A stretch of 6,033 nt of DNA from Rickettsiella sp. (GTDB lineage: Bacteria; Pseudomonadota; Gammaproteobacteria; Diplorickettsiales; Diplorickettsiaceae): contig JAVHYG010000106.1 of NCBI GenBank assembly GCA_031119195.1, positions 1 through 6,033 on the forward strand. Direction: 5' to 3'. The notes beneath the pieces were generated by a model. It was not told the DNA's origin. It saw only the letters and a program-made list of their open reading frames with translations, and did no database searches. Shown here one piece after another: positions 1-5,719 of the stretch (within the stretch, counting starts at the first letter, position 1; each line of letters begins with the position of its first letter). Made by a program: the position numbers and the translations under genes.

Positions 1-109
1 ATGTAGTCGCGTATGAGAGAGTCGAAGTATAGAGTATGGATTTTGGAGTGATCAGCAATAAAAAAACTATCTAAGTAATTATGCCCCCTTGAAATTGCGT
101 CTTATTTAA

Positions 110-153
110 GGCTTTTCTTTTCGCACTGGATTTTACGCGAAAAGCCGTCTTTT
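110..153 (+). terminator. Terminator-like hairpin, rightward
   Basis: CTTTTCGC at 117-124 is perfectly complementary to GCGAAAAG at 137-144, with a 12-nt loop. GGC at 110-112 can extend the stem to GCC at 144-146 across a bulge. On the plus strand the stem is followed by CCGTCTTTT, a short U-rich tail. This could end a transcript entering from the left. No upstream gene is visible, and the U tract is short and interrupted, so this is a moderate call. Confidence 0.4.
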
Positions 154-189
154 GGAGTATCAGTTTGTTGCCAACTTGTGTTTTAAGAA

Positions 190-211
190 GTTCACGTCTT
201 TGAGCATGAAC
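190..211 (-). terminator. Weak hairpin downstream of the 951-residue gene
   Basis: On the minus strand GTTCATG (211-205) pairs with CGTGAAC (196-190), giving seven pairs including one G-U, around an 8-nt loop. It lies about 40 nt past the stop codon of the large gene and is followed by TTCTT. The stem is GC-poor and the U tract is broken, so it is at best a weak terminator. Confidence 0.27.
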
Positions 212-249
212 CTAAAAAAAGTAATTAATGCTGATGCCAATCACACAAT

Positions 250-3105
250 CTAACGATGTAAACTTCTGTGATTCCCATCAGAAGAGAACATCCCACTAGG
301 CTTATTTTCAATGAAAATTTGGCTTTTTGCCTTAGTATAAGTAGCAGCATTTAAACTCGATTGTTGTTTCCAGGACGGCCGTTTACTTGGAGACGATAAT
401 GAAGAATATTCATTTACATGTCTGCACTTATTAGCTCCAGGGATAGAGATAGGGGAAGAAGCGGGGGGTCTATTAATTGCACGCGCAGTAGGCGCCGGCA
501 CTAAACGGGCATGACGTTTAATAATCACTTCATCCGCTTGGACTCTTTCTGGAGCCTTACCTACATCAGTAACCAGATTACCTGCCATTGAATTCAAAAC
601 ATTACCTCCAGCAGCAACACAGGTGGTAAGCGATTTAGGATCCACCACTAATACACCATTACCTGCTGCATTAAAAACCAAACATGCAGGTTCTGCTACA
701 CGTTTACCAAAAAAACTAGTACATCGCTTGAAAAATCCCTTATCACTCGAAGGGTTTTCAAATCTCTTAGTTAGGTTATTTGAATAAGATTTCTGTTCGC
801 CTCGAAATAAGTTCACTATTTTTTTTACGCCAGTTACTACCGAGTTCACTATCAAATCACAAAATGTATTAACAGTCAGAATAGTGAATGGAAGTTGGCC
901 TATAAGTGATGCGACACATACTACTAACGCAATAGCACCACCAAATGCAAGAGTCAAAGTAGGTAAACCAAGAAAGCATAAAAAATATAAGCTAAATATA
1001 GCAAAAACTAGTATTGCTGCCTTTACCAATCCACGAACAGTCATCAAACTTTTTAGAATATTAACAACTGCTTTGTGTAATTGAGCGAAAGAAAAAGATT
1101 TTTGTAATATTCCTACAAAAGCCCTAAACATCACGAAGCTCATGGCAACACATAGTGCAACGGCTAAAATTCCTACTATTACAGCAGGGATTGCAGGACA
1201 TGCTGCAGATAAAACAGGGAGAAGCACAGCAAAAAGCTTTAAACCACTCATTAGTGTAAAAGCTGCGACCGAAATACCTACTGTTGTTGAAACCAACGCA
1301 GCTGGCAAAAGTAGTATTTTCTTCATGGTAGATAATTGTGCACGTTTACCATTTCTATCGATAAATTCTGTAACTCCACCACTCTTGGTAAACATTCCCA
1401 AACACTTTGGAAGTGTTTCTGCAAAAAAACGGAAATTAGCATGAAAACCAGCAATGAAAACCAGCAAACTCACTGCTATAAATGCTACTAAGGTAATTAT
1501 TGGCAATACTGGCAGAAAAGTGCTCACGCCTGCTAACAATAAGAAAATACAACCTGCGGTAACAAATCCACATGCAAGCGACGCAAGTAATGCGATAAAA
1601 ACACCTAGTGTAGAAAAAACCTTGTCAGAAAAAATCTTAAAAGAAGTGAGGGCAATTGTTACTTTTTTTAATTTTACTGCCGATTCTATCTCTGCCAAAA
1701 ATACTTCTGAATTCTTTTTGGAAAAACTTTCTAGTAGATTCTGCTTAAGCTGGTTCTTAGTAAGCTGATAATGTTTTTTTAGTAATTTCTCAATGCGTTC
1801 CTTATCTTTACTTTCCTGGTAAATTTTTAGTAATAATTCCTGATTGTCATTTTTATCCTTATTTATACGAACAATAATACCTTCTAATTCTTTATTATCC
1901 TTTCTATTTTTAGTTATACAATCTGAAGTTTTTGTTTGGTTTTTTTTATTTATTTTTTTTAATAATTTTTGGCTATGCTTTTCATTCTTACTTTTACATT
2001 CAGCAATTTTTTTTAACAATTTTTTATTAATTTCTTCTTTCTTATTTATATAACGAATAATTTTTTTCAGTAATTTTTCATTATAGTTTTCCTGTTCACG
2101 CACATGCTGCTTCAGTTTCTTTAGCAGCTCTTCATTGCCAACCTTCTTATTAGAATAATCTTTTAGTAACTCATTGTCTTTATTACACTTTATTATCTTA
2201 TTAGTAATTGTTTCTAAAAATACTCCGTTACCCCGCCACCTGCTCGAATCAAGAATTTCCTTTAGTAATTCTTCATTGTGCATTCTATCTTTATTTATGG
2301 AGTCAAGATTTTTTTCAAATAAAACTTTATTTTCACGTTTTTTTTGCTCTGAATCTTCTTTATTCTCTAAAATTCTTTGAATTCCTTGAACTACATTTTT
2401 TTCAGGTATTTCTCTAGCAACATTTAATGACCTAATACGCTTAAGAAGCTTTATTAATCCTTGATTATCCAACTTACTATCAGGATTTATTTCAGAATTT
2501 ATTAAAGTTTTCAGGTCGCTCTTAATACTATCTAAATAATCCGACTCTTGCGTACAGTTTTTAGTCCTTTTTAGTAAACTTTCATATTGATTAATTAAAT
2601 CAAAACATGCCGCTAAAAGTCCTGTATGTATTGCATGCCGATTGACTATATCAATTTCACGTTTTATTTTATACTTTTGACGTTCTACCTTAGGTATTTT
2701 TACTTTTTGAGCTACTTCACTACTCGCTTCTGTTTTCTCTTTTTTTTCTTCTTGGCTTCGGCTTAGAGCGGGGTCTTCCCAAACTGTAAGAACCATTTCA
2801 AGGTTAGATGCACTGTCGCATAATTCCGAAAGCTTCAGAACTGTATCATCAGAATAAGCAAGAATTTCATTTTGAATATATTGCCTGAACTCCTTCTTGC
2901 CAGTCTTATTGTTTCTACCTTCAACTTCCCAATATCTTTGAAGATCAGACCCTAAGCGATACAAGTATTTTAGGTATTCATCAAAGTTTCCTTGACATAA
3001 GGCTTGGCGCATTTTCTGTAAAAGCAATTGATATTTTTTTTTCTGAGGCGCTAAAGAAAAAACGCCATTTTGTGGTAACTCAATTGGATTTGATGATACT
3101 GGCAT
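250..3105 (-). CDS. Unrecognised 951-residue repeat-rod and multi-membrane protein, candidate host-interaction protein
   Basis: I do not recognise a named family. Residues 1-115 look soluble and helical, and 116-150 are a charged linker. Residues 259-455 are a lysine/asparagine-rich helical rod of 17-18-residue repeats. Residues 499-745 hold about six membrane spans arranged as three hairpins. Residues 770-951 are a basic Ser/Pro-rich tail with Pro-rich stretches near 869-890. There is no N-terminal signal peptide. Loops between hairpins, and both soluble ends, are rich in Lys/Arg, so they probably share one face of the membrane. The ATG follows GAGAGGGG by 6 nt, and an in-frame TGA at 3118-3120 fixes the start. 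The gene stands alone and carries many A7-A9 tracts yet stays open for 951 codons. Large coiled-coil proteins with membrane hairpins are common among secreted effectors of intravacuolar bacteria. That role is inference; a structural inner-membrane protein is the alternative. The coding call is secure, the function is not. Confidence 0.9.
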   Translation of the reverse strand: MPVSSNPIELPQNGVFSLAPQKKKYQLLLQKMRQALCQGNFDEYLKYLYRLGSDLQRYWEVEGRNNKTGKKEFRQYIQNEILAYSDDTVLKLSELCDSASNLEMVLTVWEDPALSRSQEEKKEKTEASSEVAQKVKIPKVERQKYKIKREIDIVNRHAIHTGLLAACFDLINQYESLLKRTKNCTQESDYLDSIKSDLKTLINSEINPDSKLDNQGLIKLLKRIRSLNVAREIPEKNVVQGIQRILENKEDSEQKKRENKVLFEKNLDSINKDRMHNEELLKEILDSSRWRGNGVFLETITNKIIKCNKDNELLKDYSNKKVGNEELLKKLKQHVREQENYNEKLLKKIIRYINKKEEINKKLLKKIAECKSKNEKHSQKLLKKINKKNQTKTSDCITKNRKDNKELEGIIVRINKDKNDNQELLLKIYQESKDKERIEKLLKKHYQLTKNQLKQNLLESFSKKNSEVFLAEIESAVKLKKVTIALTSFKIFSDKVFSTLGVFIALLASLACGFVTAGCIFLLLAGVSTFLPVLPIITLVAFIAVSLLVFIAGFHANFRFFAETLPKCLGMFTKSGGVTEFIDRNGKRAQLSTMKKILLLPAALVSTTVGISVAAFTLMSGLKLFAVLLPVLSAACPAIPAVIVGILAVALCVAMSFVMFRAFVGILQKSFSFAQLHKAVVNILKSLMTVRGLVKAAILVFAIFSLYFLCFLGLPTLTLAFGGAIALVVCVASLIGQLPFTILTVNTFCDLIVNSVVTGVKKIVNLFRGEQKSYSNNLTKRFENPSSDKGFFKRCTSFFGKRVAEPACLVFNAAGNGVLVVDPKSLTTCVAAGGNVLNSMAGNLVTDVGKAPERVQADEVIIKRHARLVPAPTARAINRPPASSPISIPGANKCRHVNEYSSLSSPSKRPSWKQQSSLNAATYTKAKSQIFIENKPSGMFSSDGNHRSLHR
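871..1611 (-). repeat. Three similar membrane hairpins (residues 499-745)
   Basis: Three hydrophobic pairs are visible at about residues 499-553, 596-660 and 695-740. Each has a first span, a short turn near an LP-x-L motif (LPVLP at 531, LPVLS at 629, LPTLT at 714), a second span, and then a segment rich in Phe. Before each pair lies a basic amphipathic stretch. The spacing of the LP motifs is 98 and 85 residues. This suggests a triplicated hairpin module, though hydrophobic composition alone can produce such resemblance. Confidence 0.5.
1741..2331 (-). repeat. Degenerate 17-18-residue repeat encoding a helical rod (residues 259-455)
   Basis: Units begin with a pattern like N-x-x-L-L-K-K-I followed by a charged Lys/Asn/Glu stretch. 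I place unit starts at residues 259, 277, 311, 324, 342, 360, 378, 404, 421 and 438. The steps from 324 to 378 are exactly 18 residues, and 404 to 438 are 17. The 277-311 step is 34, which is two units. Eighteen residues are five turns of an alpha helix, so the Leu-Leu-Ile patch would recur on one face and favour a long coiled coil or helical bundle. At the DNA level the copies are well diverged, so this is an old duplication series or one kept by selection on the protein. Confidence 0.72.
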
Positions 3106-3111
3106 GAAAAG

Positions 3112-3119
3112 CCCCTCTC
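3112..3119 (-). promoter_or_regulatory. Ribosome binding site of the 951-residue gene
   Basis: On the minus strand GAGAGGGG lies 6 nt before the ATG at 3105. An in-frame TGA overlaps its upstream edge (3118-3120), so no earlier start in this frame is possible. Confidence 0.65.
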
Positions 3120-3134
3120 ATAATTACAAGCTTT

Positions 3135-3164
3135 ATTATGTCCAAGCGAATATCTGCAGGTTCA
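3135..3164 (-). promoter_or_regulatory. Possible promoter of the 951-residue gene
   Basis: On the minus strand CATAAT (3140-3135) matches the sigma-70 -10 hexamer at five of six bases. Eighteen bases upstream is TGAACC (3164-3159), a poor -35. Transcription would begin around 3128, giving a short leader that contains the ribosome binding site. In such AT-rich DNA a good -10 by chance is common. Confidence 0.28.
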
Positions 3165-3402
3165 TTTCCTTTTTACCCTTTTTAACTTTAAACCATTGTT
3201 ATTAAAATAAAATTAAATGTTTGATTTTAATTAAAAATATTTAAGTTGGAAATCGTATAAAAATTAATGGAATAAAAAGCCAAAATTTTAATGCGCCTGC
3301 TTATGGAAAAAGAATTGCTAAAATAATTTTTTATCTTTTTGTTTTCCTAAATGTGTATCTTTACTTACAGAATATACCCTTTTTTGAAATTTTATTTTAT
3401 TA

Positions 3403-3457
3403 ATATAGTTGATTAATAAGCTAACTATATAAACAAGTAAAGTAAGTACATTATAAT
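3403..3457 (+). promoter_or_regulatory. Candidate promoter with upstream dyad, 440 bp before the aldolase
   Basis: TATAAT at 3452-3457 is a perfect -10 hexamer. TAAACA at 3430-3435 is a 4/6 match to the -35 with a 16-nt spacer. Just upstream, ATATAGTT (3403-3410) and AACTATAT (3423-3430) form a perfect 8-bp inverted repeat with centres 20 bp apart, the geometry of a dimeric regulator site touching the -35. A transcript would start near 3464 and either run into the aldolase as a long leader or be a separate small RNA. AT-rich background weakens all of this. Confidence 0.35.
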
Positions 3458-3812
3458 TGGGAGGAATCAACTAAAAAAACAGGGGAGCACCCTAAGCTAA
3501 AAATTCTTTAAATGAATCGATCGTAATCAAGATCAACTTCTTCCAAAGTAAGGGAGAGCCAAGTATATCGCTGCACTTTAAAAGCGTAACAAGAAAATTT
3601 CTATGAAAAGGCTGATAAAAAAGGCTAAATTTCTAATAAGTTTATAAGCATACTCGAATGGAAATGGGATATTAACTAAAAATTTCCCAAAATATATTTC
3701 TGTTACGGCACCCGAAAATACATGCCTTATTCTAGCTCAAAAATTACCCTAGTTGATATTTTTATAGTTTATTTTTGAAAGCGCTTATTGACTTACAACA
3801 GATCAAGTTTAC

Positions 3813-3841
3813 TAGAAATTAGTAGTATTGTCCTATATAGT
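3813..3841 (+). promoter_or_regulatory. Candidate aldolase promoter
   Basis: TAGAAA (3813-3818) and TATAGT (3836-3841) are spaced by 17 bp and match the sigma-70 hexamers at 4/6 and 5/6. The start point would be near 3848, leaving a leader of about 55 nt. A direct repeat TAGTAGTA at 3820-3827 and 3838-3845 lies in the spacer and over the -10, with an 18-bp period, and might be a regulator site. Confidence 0.42.
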
Positions 3842-3864
3842 AGTACGCTTTAATCTAAAGTACT
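3842..3864 (+). promoter_or_regulatory. Inverted repeat at the predicted aldolase start point
   Basis: AGTA plus CTTTA (3842-3852, with a two-base interruption) mirrors TAAAG plus TACT (3856-3864) around a 3-nt centre. It sits just downstream of the candidate -10, where it could be an operator or a 5' leader hairpin. It is short and AT-rich. Confidence 0.27.
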
Positions 3865-3888
3865 GTCGTATTCTATGTCAAAAAATGT

Positions 3889-3894
3889 AAGGAG
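3889..3894 (+). promoter_or_regulatory. Ribosome binding site of the aldolase gene
   Basis: AAGGAG lies 8 nt before the ATG at 3903. An in-frame TAA at 3888-3890 overlaps it, which fixes this ATG as the earliest start. Confidence 0.75.
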
Positions 3895-3902
3895 CGATCA
3901 CA

Positions 3903-4952
3903 ATGGCCATTCATGAACTAGAAGGAATCATCTTGCAACTTGCAACACCCGGAAAAGGAATATTAGCTGCTGATGAAAGTCCTACGACTATGGGAAAACG
4001 TCTCGCTGCTTTGCAGATCGAATCTACAGTGGAAAACCGACGCAATTATCGTGAATTGCTTTTTACTACACCCGGAATTGAAGCATTCATTAATGGCGTT
4101 ATTTTAAATGAAGAAACCTTATATCAGCAAAATAAAACCGGTTTACCTTTTCCGGAGTTTTTAGACAATCAAGGGATCGTACCTGGTGTTAAAGTTGACA
4201 AGGGCCTTACTCCTCTTAATCCAAAAGAAAAAATGACACAGGGTCTGGATGGCCTTACCGACCGACTCAACTTATATAAAAATTTAGGCGCTAAATTTGC
4301 GAAATGGCGAGCTGTTTTTACCATTTCCGATACACTTCCTTCTTCCATAGCTCAAATAACAAACGCACAGGATCTTGCACGCTATGCGTCCATTTGCCAA
4401 GCTAATGGGATTGTCCCAATTGTAGAACCTGAATTATTGATTGATGGCGATCACAGCCTAGAACGTTGTACCAGGGCAACAGAAGCCACTTTATATACTG
4501 TATTTGAAGAGCTTCATAAACATGACGTTTTATTGGAATGTATAATATTAAAACCCAGTATGGTTATTACAGGGAATAAACACTCTTCTCAAGCTAGTGT
4601 TTCTGAGGTTGCTCAAGCAACGGTAGACGTATTACGTCGAGTGGTACCTGCAGCTGTTCCAAGCATTAACTTTCTTTCTGGCGGACAAACACCCGAGCTT
4701 GCAACCGCACATTTAAATGAAATGAATAGATTACTTCAAAATTTAAATCGCCGACCTTGGCTTTTAAGCTTCTCCTATGGGCGGGCTTTACAAGAACCTG
4801 CCTTAAAAGCTTGGAATGGGAAAACACATAACGTTAAAGCAGGCCAACGTGCATTTTACAAGCGCGCTAAATTAAATGCGGCTGCATGCAAAGGACAATA
4901 TCAAACTAATATGGAAACAGAAGATAATGAAGCTGAGCCTGTATTTGTATAG
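3903..4952 (+). CDS. fba: Class I fructose-bisphosphate aldolase (eukaryote-type)
   Basis: This cytosolic enzyme reversibly cleaves fructose 1,6-bisphosphate into glyceraldehyde 3-phosphate and dihydroxyacetone phosphate in glycolysis and gluconeogenesis, using a lysine Schiff base and no metal. The 349 residues match the animal-type class I family along their whole length: GKGILAADES at 17-26, VKVDKG at 96-101, TQGLDGL at 112-118, FAKWR at 132-136, IVEPE at 173-177, LKPSM at 216-220, FLSGGQ at 257-262 and FSYGRALQ at 290-297. By alignment with muscle aldolase the catalytic residues are Asp24, Lys97, Lys134, Arg136, Glu175, the Schiff-base Lys217, Ser259 and Arg294. All are present. The protein ends in Val and lacks the C-terminal Tyr that takes part in catalysis in animal isozymes. 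It appears to be a single-gene unit with its own promoter. It is not the DhnA-type FbaB nor the zinc class II enzyme. Base composition is less AT-rich than the large gene to its left. Confidence 0.97.
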   Translation: MAIHELEGIILQLATPGKGILAADESPTTMGKRLAALQIESTVENRRNYRELLFTTPGIEAFINGVILNEETLYQQNKTGLPFPEFLDNQGIVPGVKVDKGLTPLNPKEKMTQGLDGLTDRLNLYKNLGAKFAKWRAVFTISDTLPSSIAQITNAQDLARYASICQANGIVPIVEPELLIDGDHSLERCTRATEATLYTVFEELHKHDVLLECIILKPSMVITGNKHSSQASVSEVAQATVDVLRRVVPAAVPSINFLSGGQTPELATAHLNEMNRLLQNLNRRPWLLSFSYGRALQEPALKAWNGKTHNVKAGQRAFYKRAKLNAAACKGQYQTNMETEDNEAEPVFV

Positions 4953-5029
4953 GTTTTTCCGGTGGATACAAATGAATGTGAGAATGCGAGTTGATCTCAG
5001 TCGCAAACAGTTACATTTAAAAGAAATAA

Positions 5030-5167
5030 TTAAGGCGTGTTGACATTGTGCTAGGATCAAAGAGTTATTGTCGAGTATCGTAACGGAACCTACATAGAAT
5101 ATGTGAGTAGCGAATCCAGAAAAACTACTCTTTTAGTCATCATCGTGCAATTAGCAACACGCCTTAA
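5030..5167. repeat. 138-bp imperfect palindrome, MITE-like or structured RNA
   Basis: The ends are a perfect 13-bp inverted repeat: TTAAGGCGTGTTG at 5030-5042 and its complement at 5155-5167. Inside, 5045-5051 pairs with 5145-5151 (two G-U), AAAGAGT at 5059-5065 pairs with 5127-5133, and ACATA/TATGT form an apical hairpin at 5092-5104. All four arm pairs are centred within about 2 bp of position 5098, so the whole stretch is one long hairpin. It has no coding capacity. Each end carries TA, compatible with TA target duplication of IS630/Tc1-type miniature elements, though the TA is also part of the palindrome. It occupies most of the 246-bp gap between the aldolase and the cytochrome. A TTGACA lies at 5040-5045 but without a convincing -10. 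Confidence 0.62.
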
Positions 5168-5198
5168 ATTCTTCAATAACATTGATGTTAGATAGAAT

Positions 5199-5618
5199 AT
5201 GAGCACGCCAAAAATAATACTAATTTGTTTTATCTTACTTTTAAGTTTTAGCACTTACCTACATGCAGAATTTTCCGATCAATCTTTCGAAGCTATCGAA
5301 GAGCGTATTGCTCCAATTGGAAAAGTTCGAATAGGCAAAGAAACCCTCAACCAACTTTCGACTTACAAAATCCAAGCCCATTTAGGTAAAACTATTTTTG
5401 AAAAACATTGTATTATATGTCATAGTACTGGAATAGCTGGAGCCCCTCGTTTTGGGAATAAATTAGATTGGCAGTTGCGAATTAAAAAAAAGCTGTCTCT
5501 CCTATTAGAACATGTAAAGAATGGATACAATGCTATGCCGCGCAAAGGAACATGCTTAGAATGTTCAGCTGAAGATTTAAAAGCAGCTATTTTTTATATG
5601 ACAAAAAAATCTGCATAA
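5199..5618 (+). CDS. Exported cytochrome c5-like monohaem protein
   Basis: A 139-residue protein that should carry electrons in the periplasm. Residues 1-23 form a signal peptide: Lys5, a hydrophobic core to about 18, and likely cleavage after LHA23. The haem site is CIICH at 71-75, with covalent attachment at Cys71 and Cys74 and His75 as proximal ligand. Met113 in the AMP motif is the probable distal ligand. KGTCLECS at 116-123 gives the Cys119/Cys122 pair that is the hallmark of cytochrome c5, where it forms a disulfide near the haem. The ERIAPIGKV segment at 35-43 resembles the stretch preceding the haem domain in other c5 proteins. An in-frame TAG at 5193-5195 makes this ATG the only upstream start, but no Shine-Dalgarno sequence is visible. 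The gene starts 31 bp after the palindromic element. Partner oxidase or reductase genes are not in the window. Maturation would need the Ccm system. Confidence 0.92.
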   Translation: MSTPKIILICFILLLSFSTYLHAEFSDQSFEAIEERIAPIGKVRIGKETLNQLSTYKIQAHLGKTIFEKHCIICHSTGIAGAPRFGNKLDWQLRIKKKLSLLLEHVKNGYNAMPRKGTCLECSAEDLKAAIFYMTKKSA

Positions 5619-5675
5619 GTATATGTTTAATTCAGTCCCATCTGGTTTGTAATACTTAAAAGCCAATGCTTAATT

Positions 5676-5711
5676 TTTCTGCGTCCAATACTTTCATATT
5701 GGGCGCAGAAA
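5676..5711. terminator. 15-bp stem-loop between convergent genes
   Basis: TTTCTGCGTCCAATA (5676-5690) pairs with 5697-5711 around a 6-nt loop; the only non-Watson-Crick position is one G-U on the plus strand. It lies 57 nt after the cytochrome stop and 8 nt after the stop of the minus-strand ComEA-like gene. This placement fits a shared terminator of convergent genes. However, neither strand has a clean U tract right after the stem, so it may act as a 3' RNA-protecting stem or need Rho. Confidence 0.55.
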
Positions 5712-5719
5712 CGATTGAT

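Larger units (their letters stand above)
1..249. other. Left flank without a recognisable gene
   Basis: I see no open frame with a credible start, no tRNA and no recognisable RNA gene here. The stretch follows the 3' end of the large minus-strand gene. It holds two hairpins, described separately. It may be the 3' flank of a gene lying left of the window, convergent with the 951-residue gene, but nothing in the sequence proves that. Confidence 0.5.
3106..3902. other. Long divergent intergenic region without a gene
   Basis: Nearly 800 bp separate the two divergent starts. No credible open frame is present on either strand, and I recognise no tRNA, riboswitch or known small RNA. The DNA is very AT-rich next to the large gene and less so toward the aldolase. 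It contains candidate promoters at both ends, a second plus-strand promoter with an upstream dyad near 3403-3457, and several purine-rich GGA motifs between 3459 and 3555. It may hide a small RNA or the remains of a decayed gene. Confidence 0.5.

Noticed and set aside
250..330. C-terminal secretion signal for Dot/Icm in the large protein
   Set aside because: The last 27 residues contain only one Glu and no E-block; the tail is basic and Ser-rich, so sequence alone gives no support.
1741..2331. CRISPR array or ankyrin/Sel1/leucine-rich repeats in the repeat zone
   Set aside because: DNA copies are diverged with no constant spacers, the zone lies inside an open frame, and the 17-18-residue unit lacks the signatures of those repeat families.
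884..2417. Several plus-strand open frames of 66-104 codons opposite the large gene
   Set aside because: They lie wholly antisense to a 951-codon frame, have low-complexity translations without recognisable domains, and lack consistent ribosome sites. They are by-products of the other strand's codon use.
3592..3602. AGAAAATTTCT resembling the LetA site that precedes RsmY/RsmZ RNAs in Legionella
   Set aside because: It has one extra base in the centre compared with the known palindrome and no well-placed promoter follows.
3603..3647. A 14-codon ATG frame in the divergent spacer
   Set aside because: It is too short and lacks a ribosome binding site; such frames are expected by chance.
4872..5060. 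A 62-codon minus-strand open frame over the aldolase 3' end
   Set aside because: It overlaps a strongly conserved coding end and runs into the palindromic element; no domain or ribosome site supports it.
5220..5240. Lipoprotein signal at Cys10 of the cytochrome
   Set aside because: The residue before the Cys is Ile and the Cys lies inside the hydrophobic core, so no lipobox is formed; a normal signal peptidase I site after residue 23 fits better.
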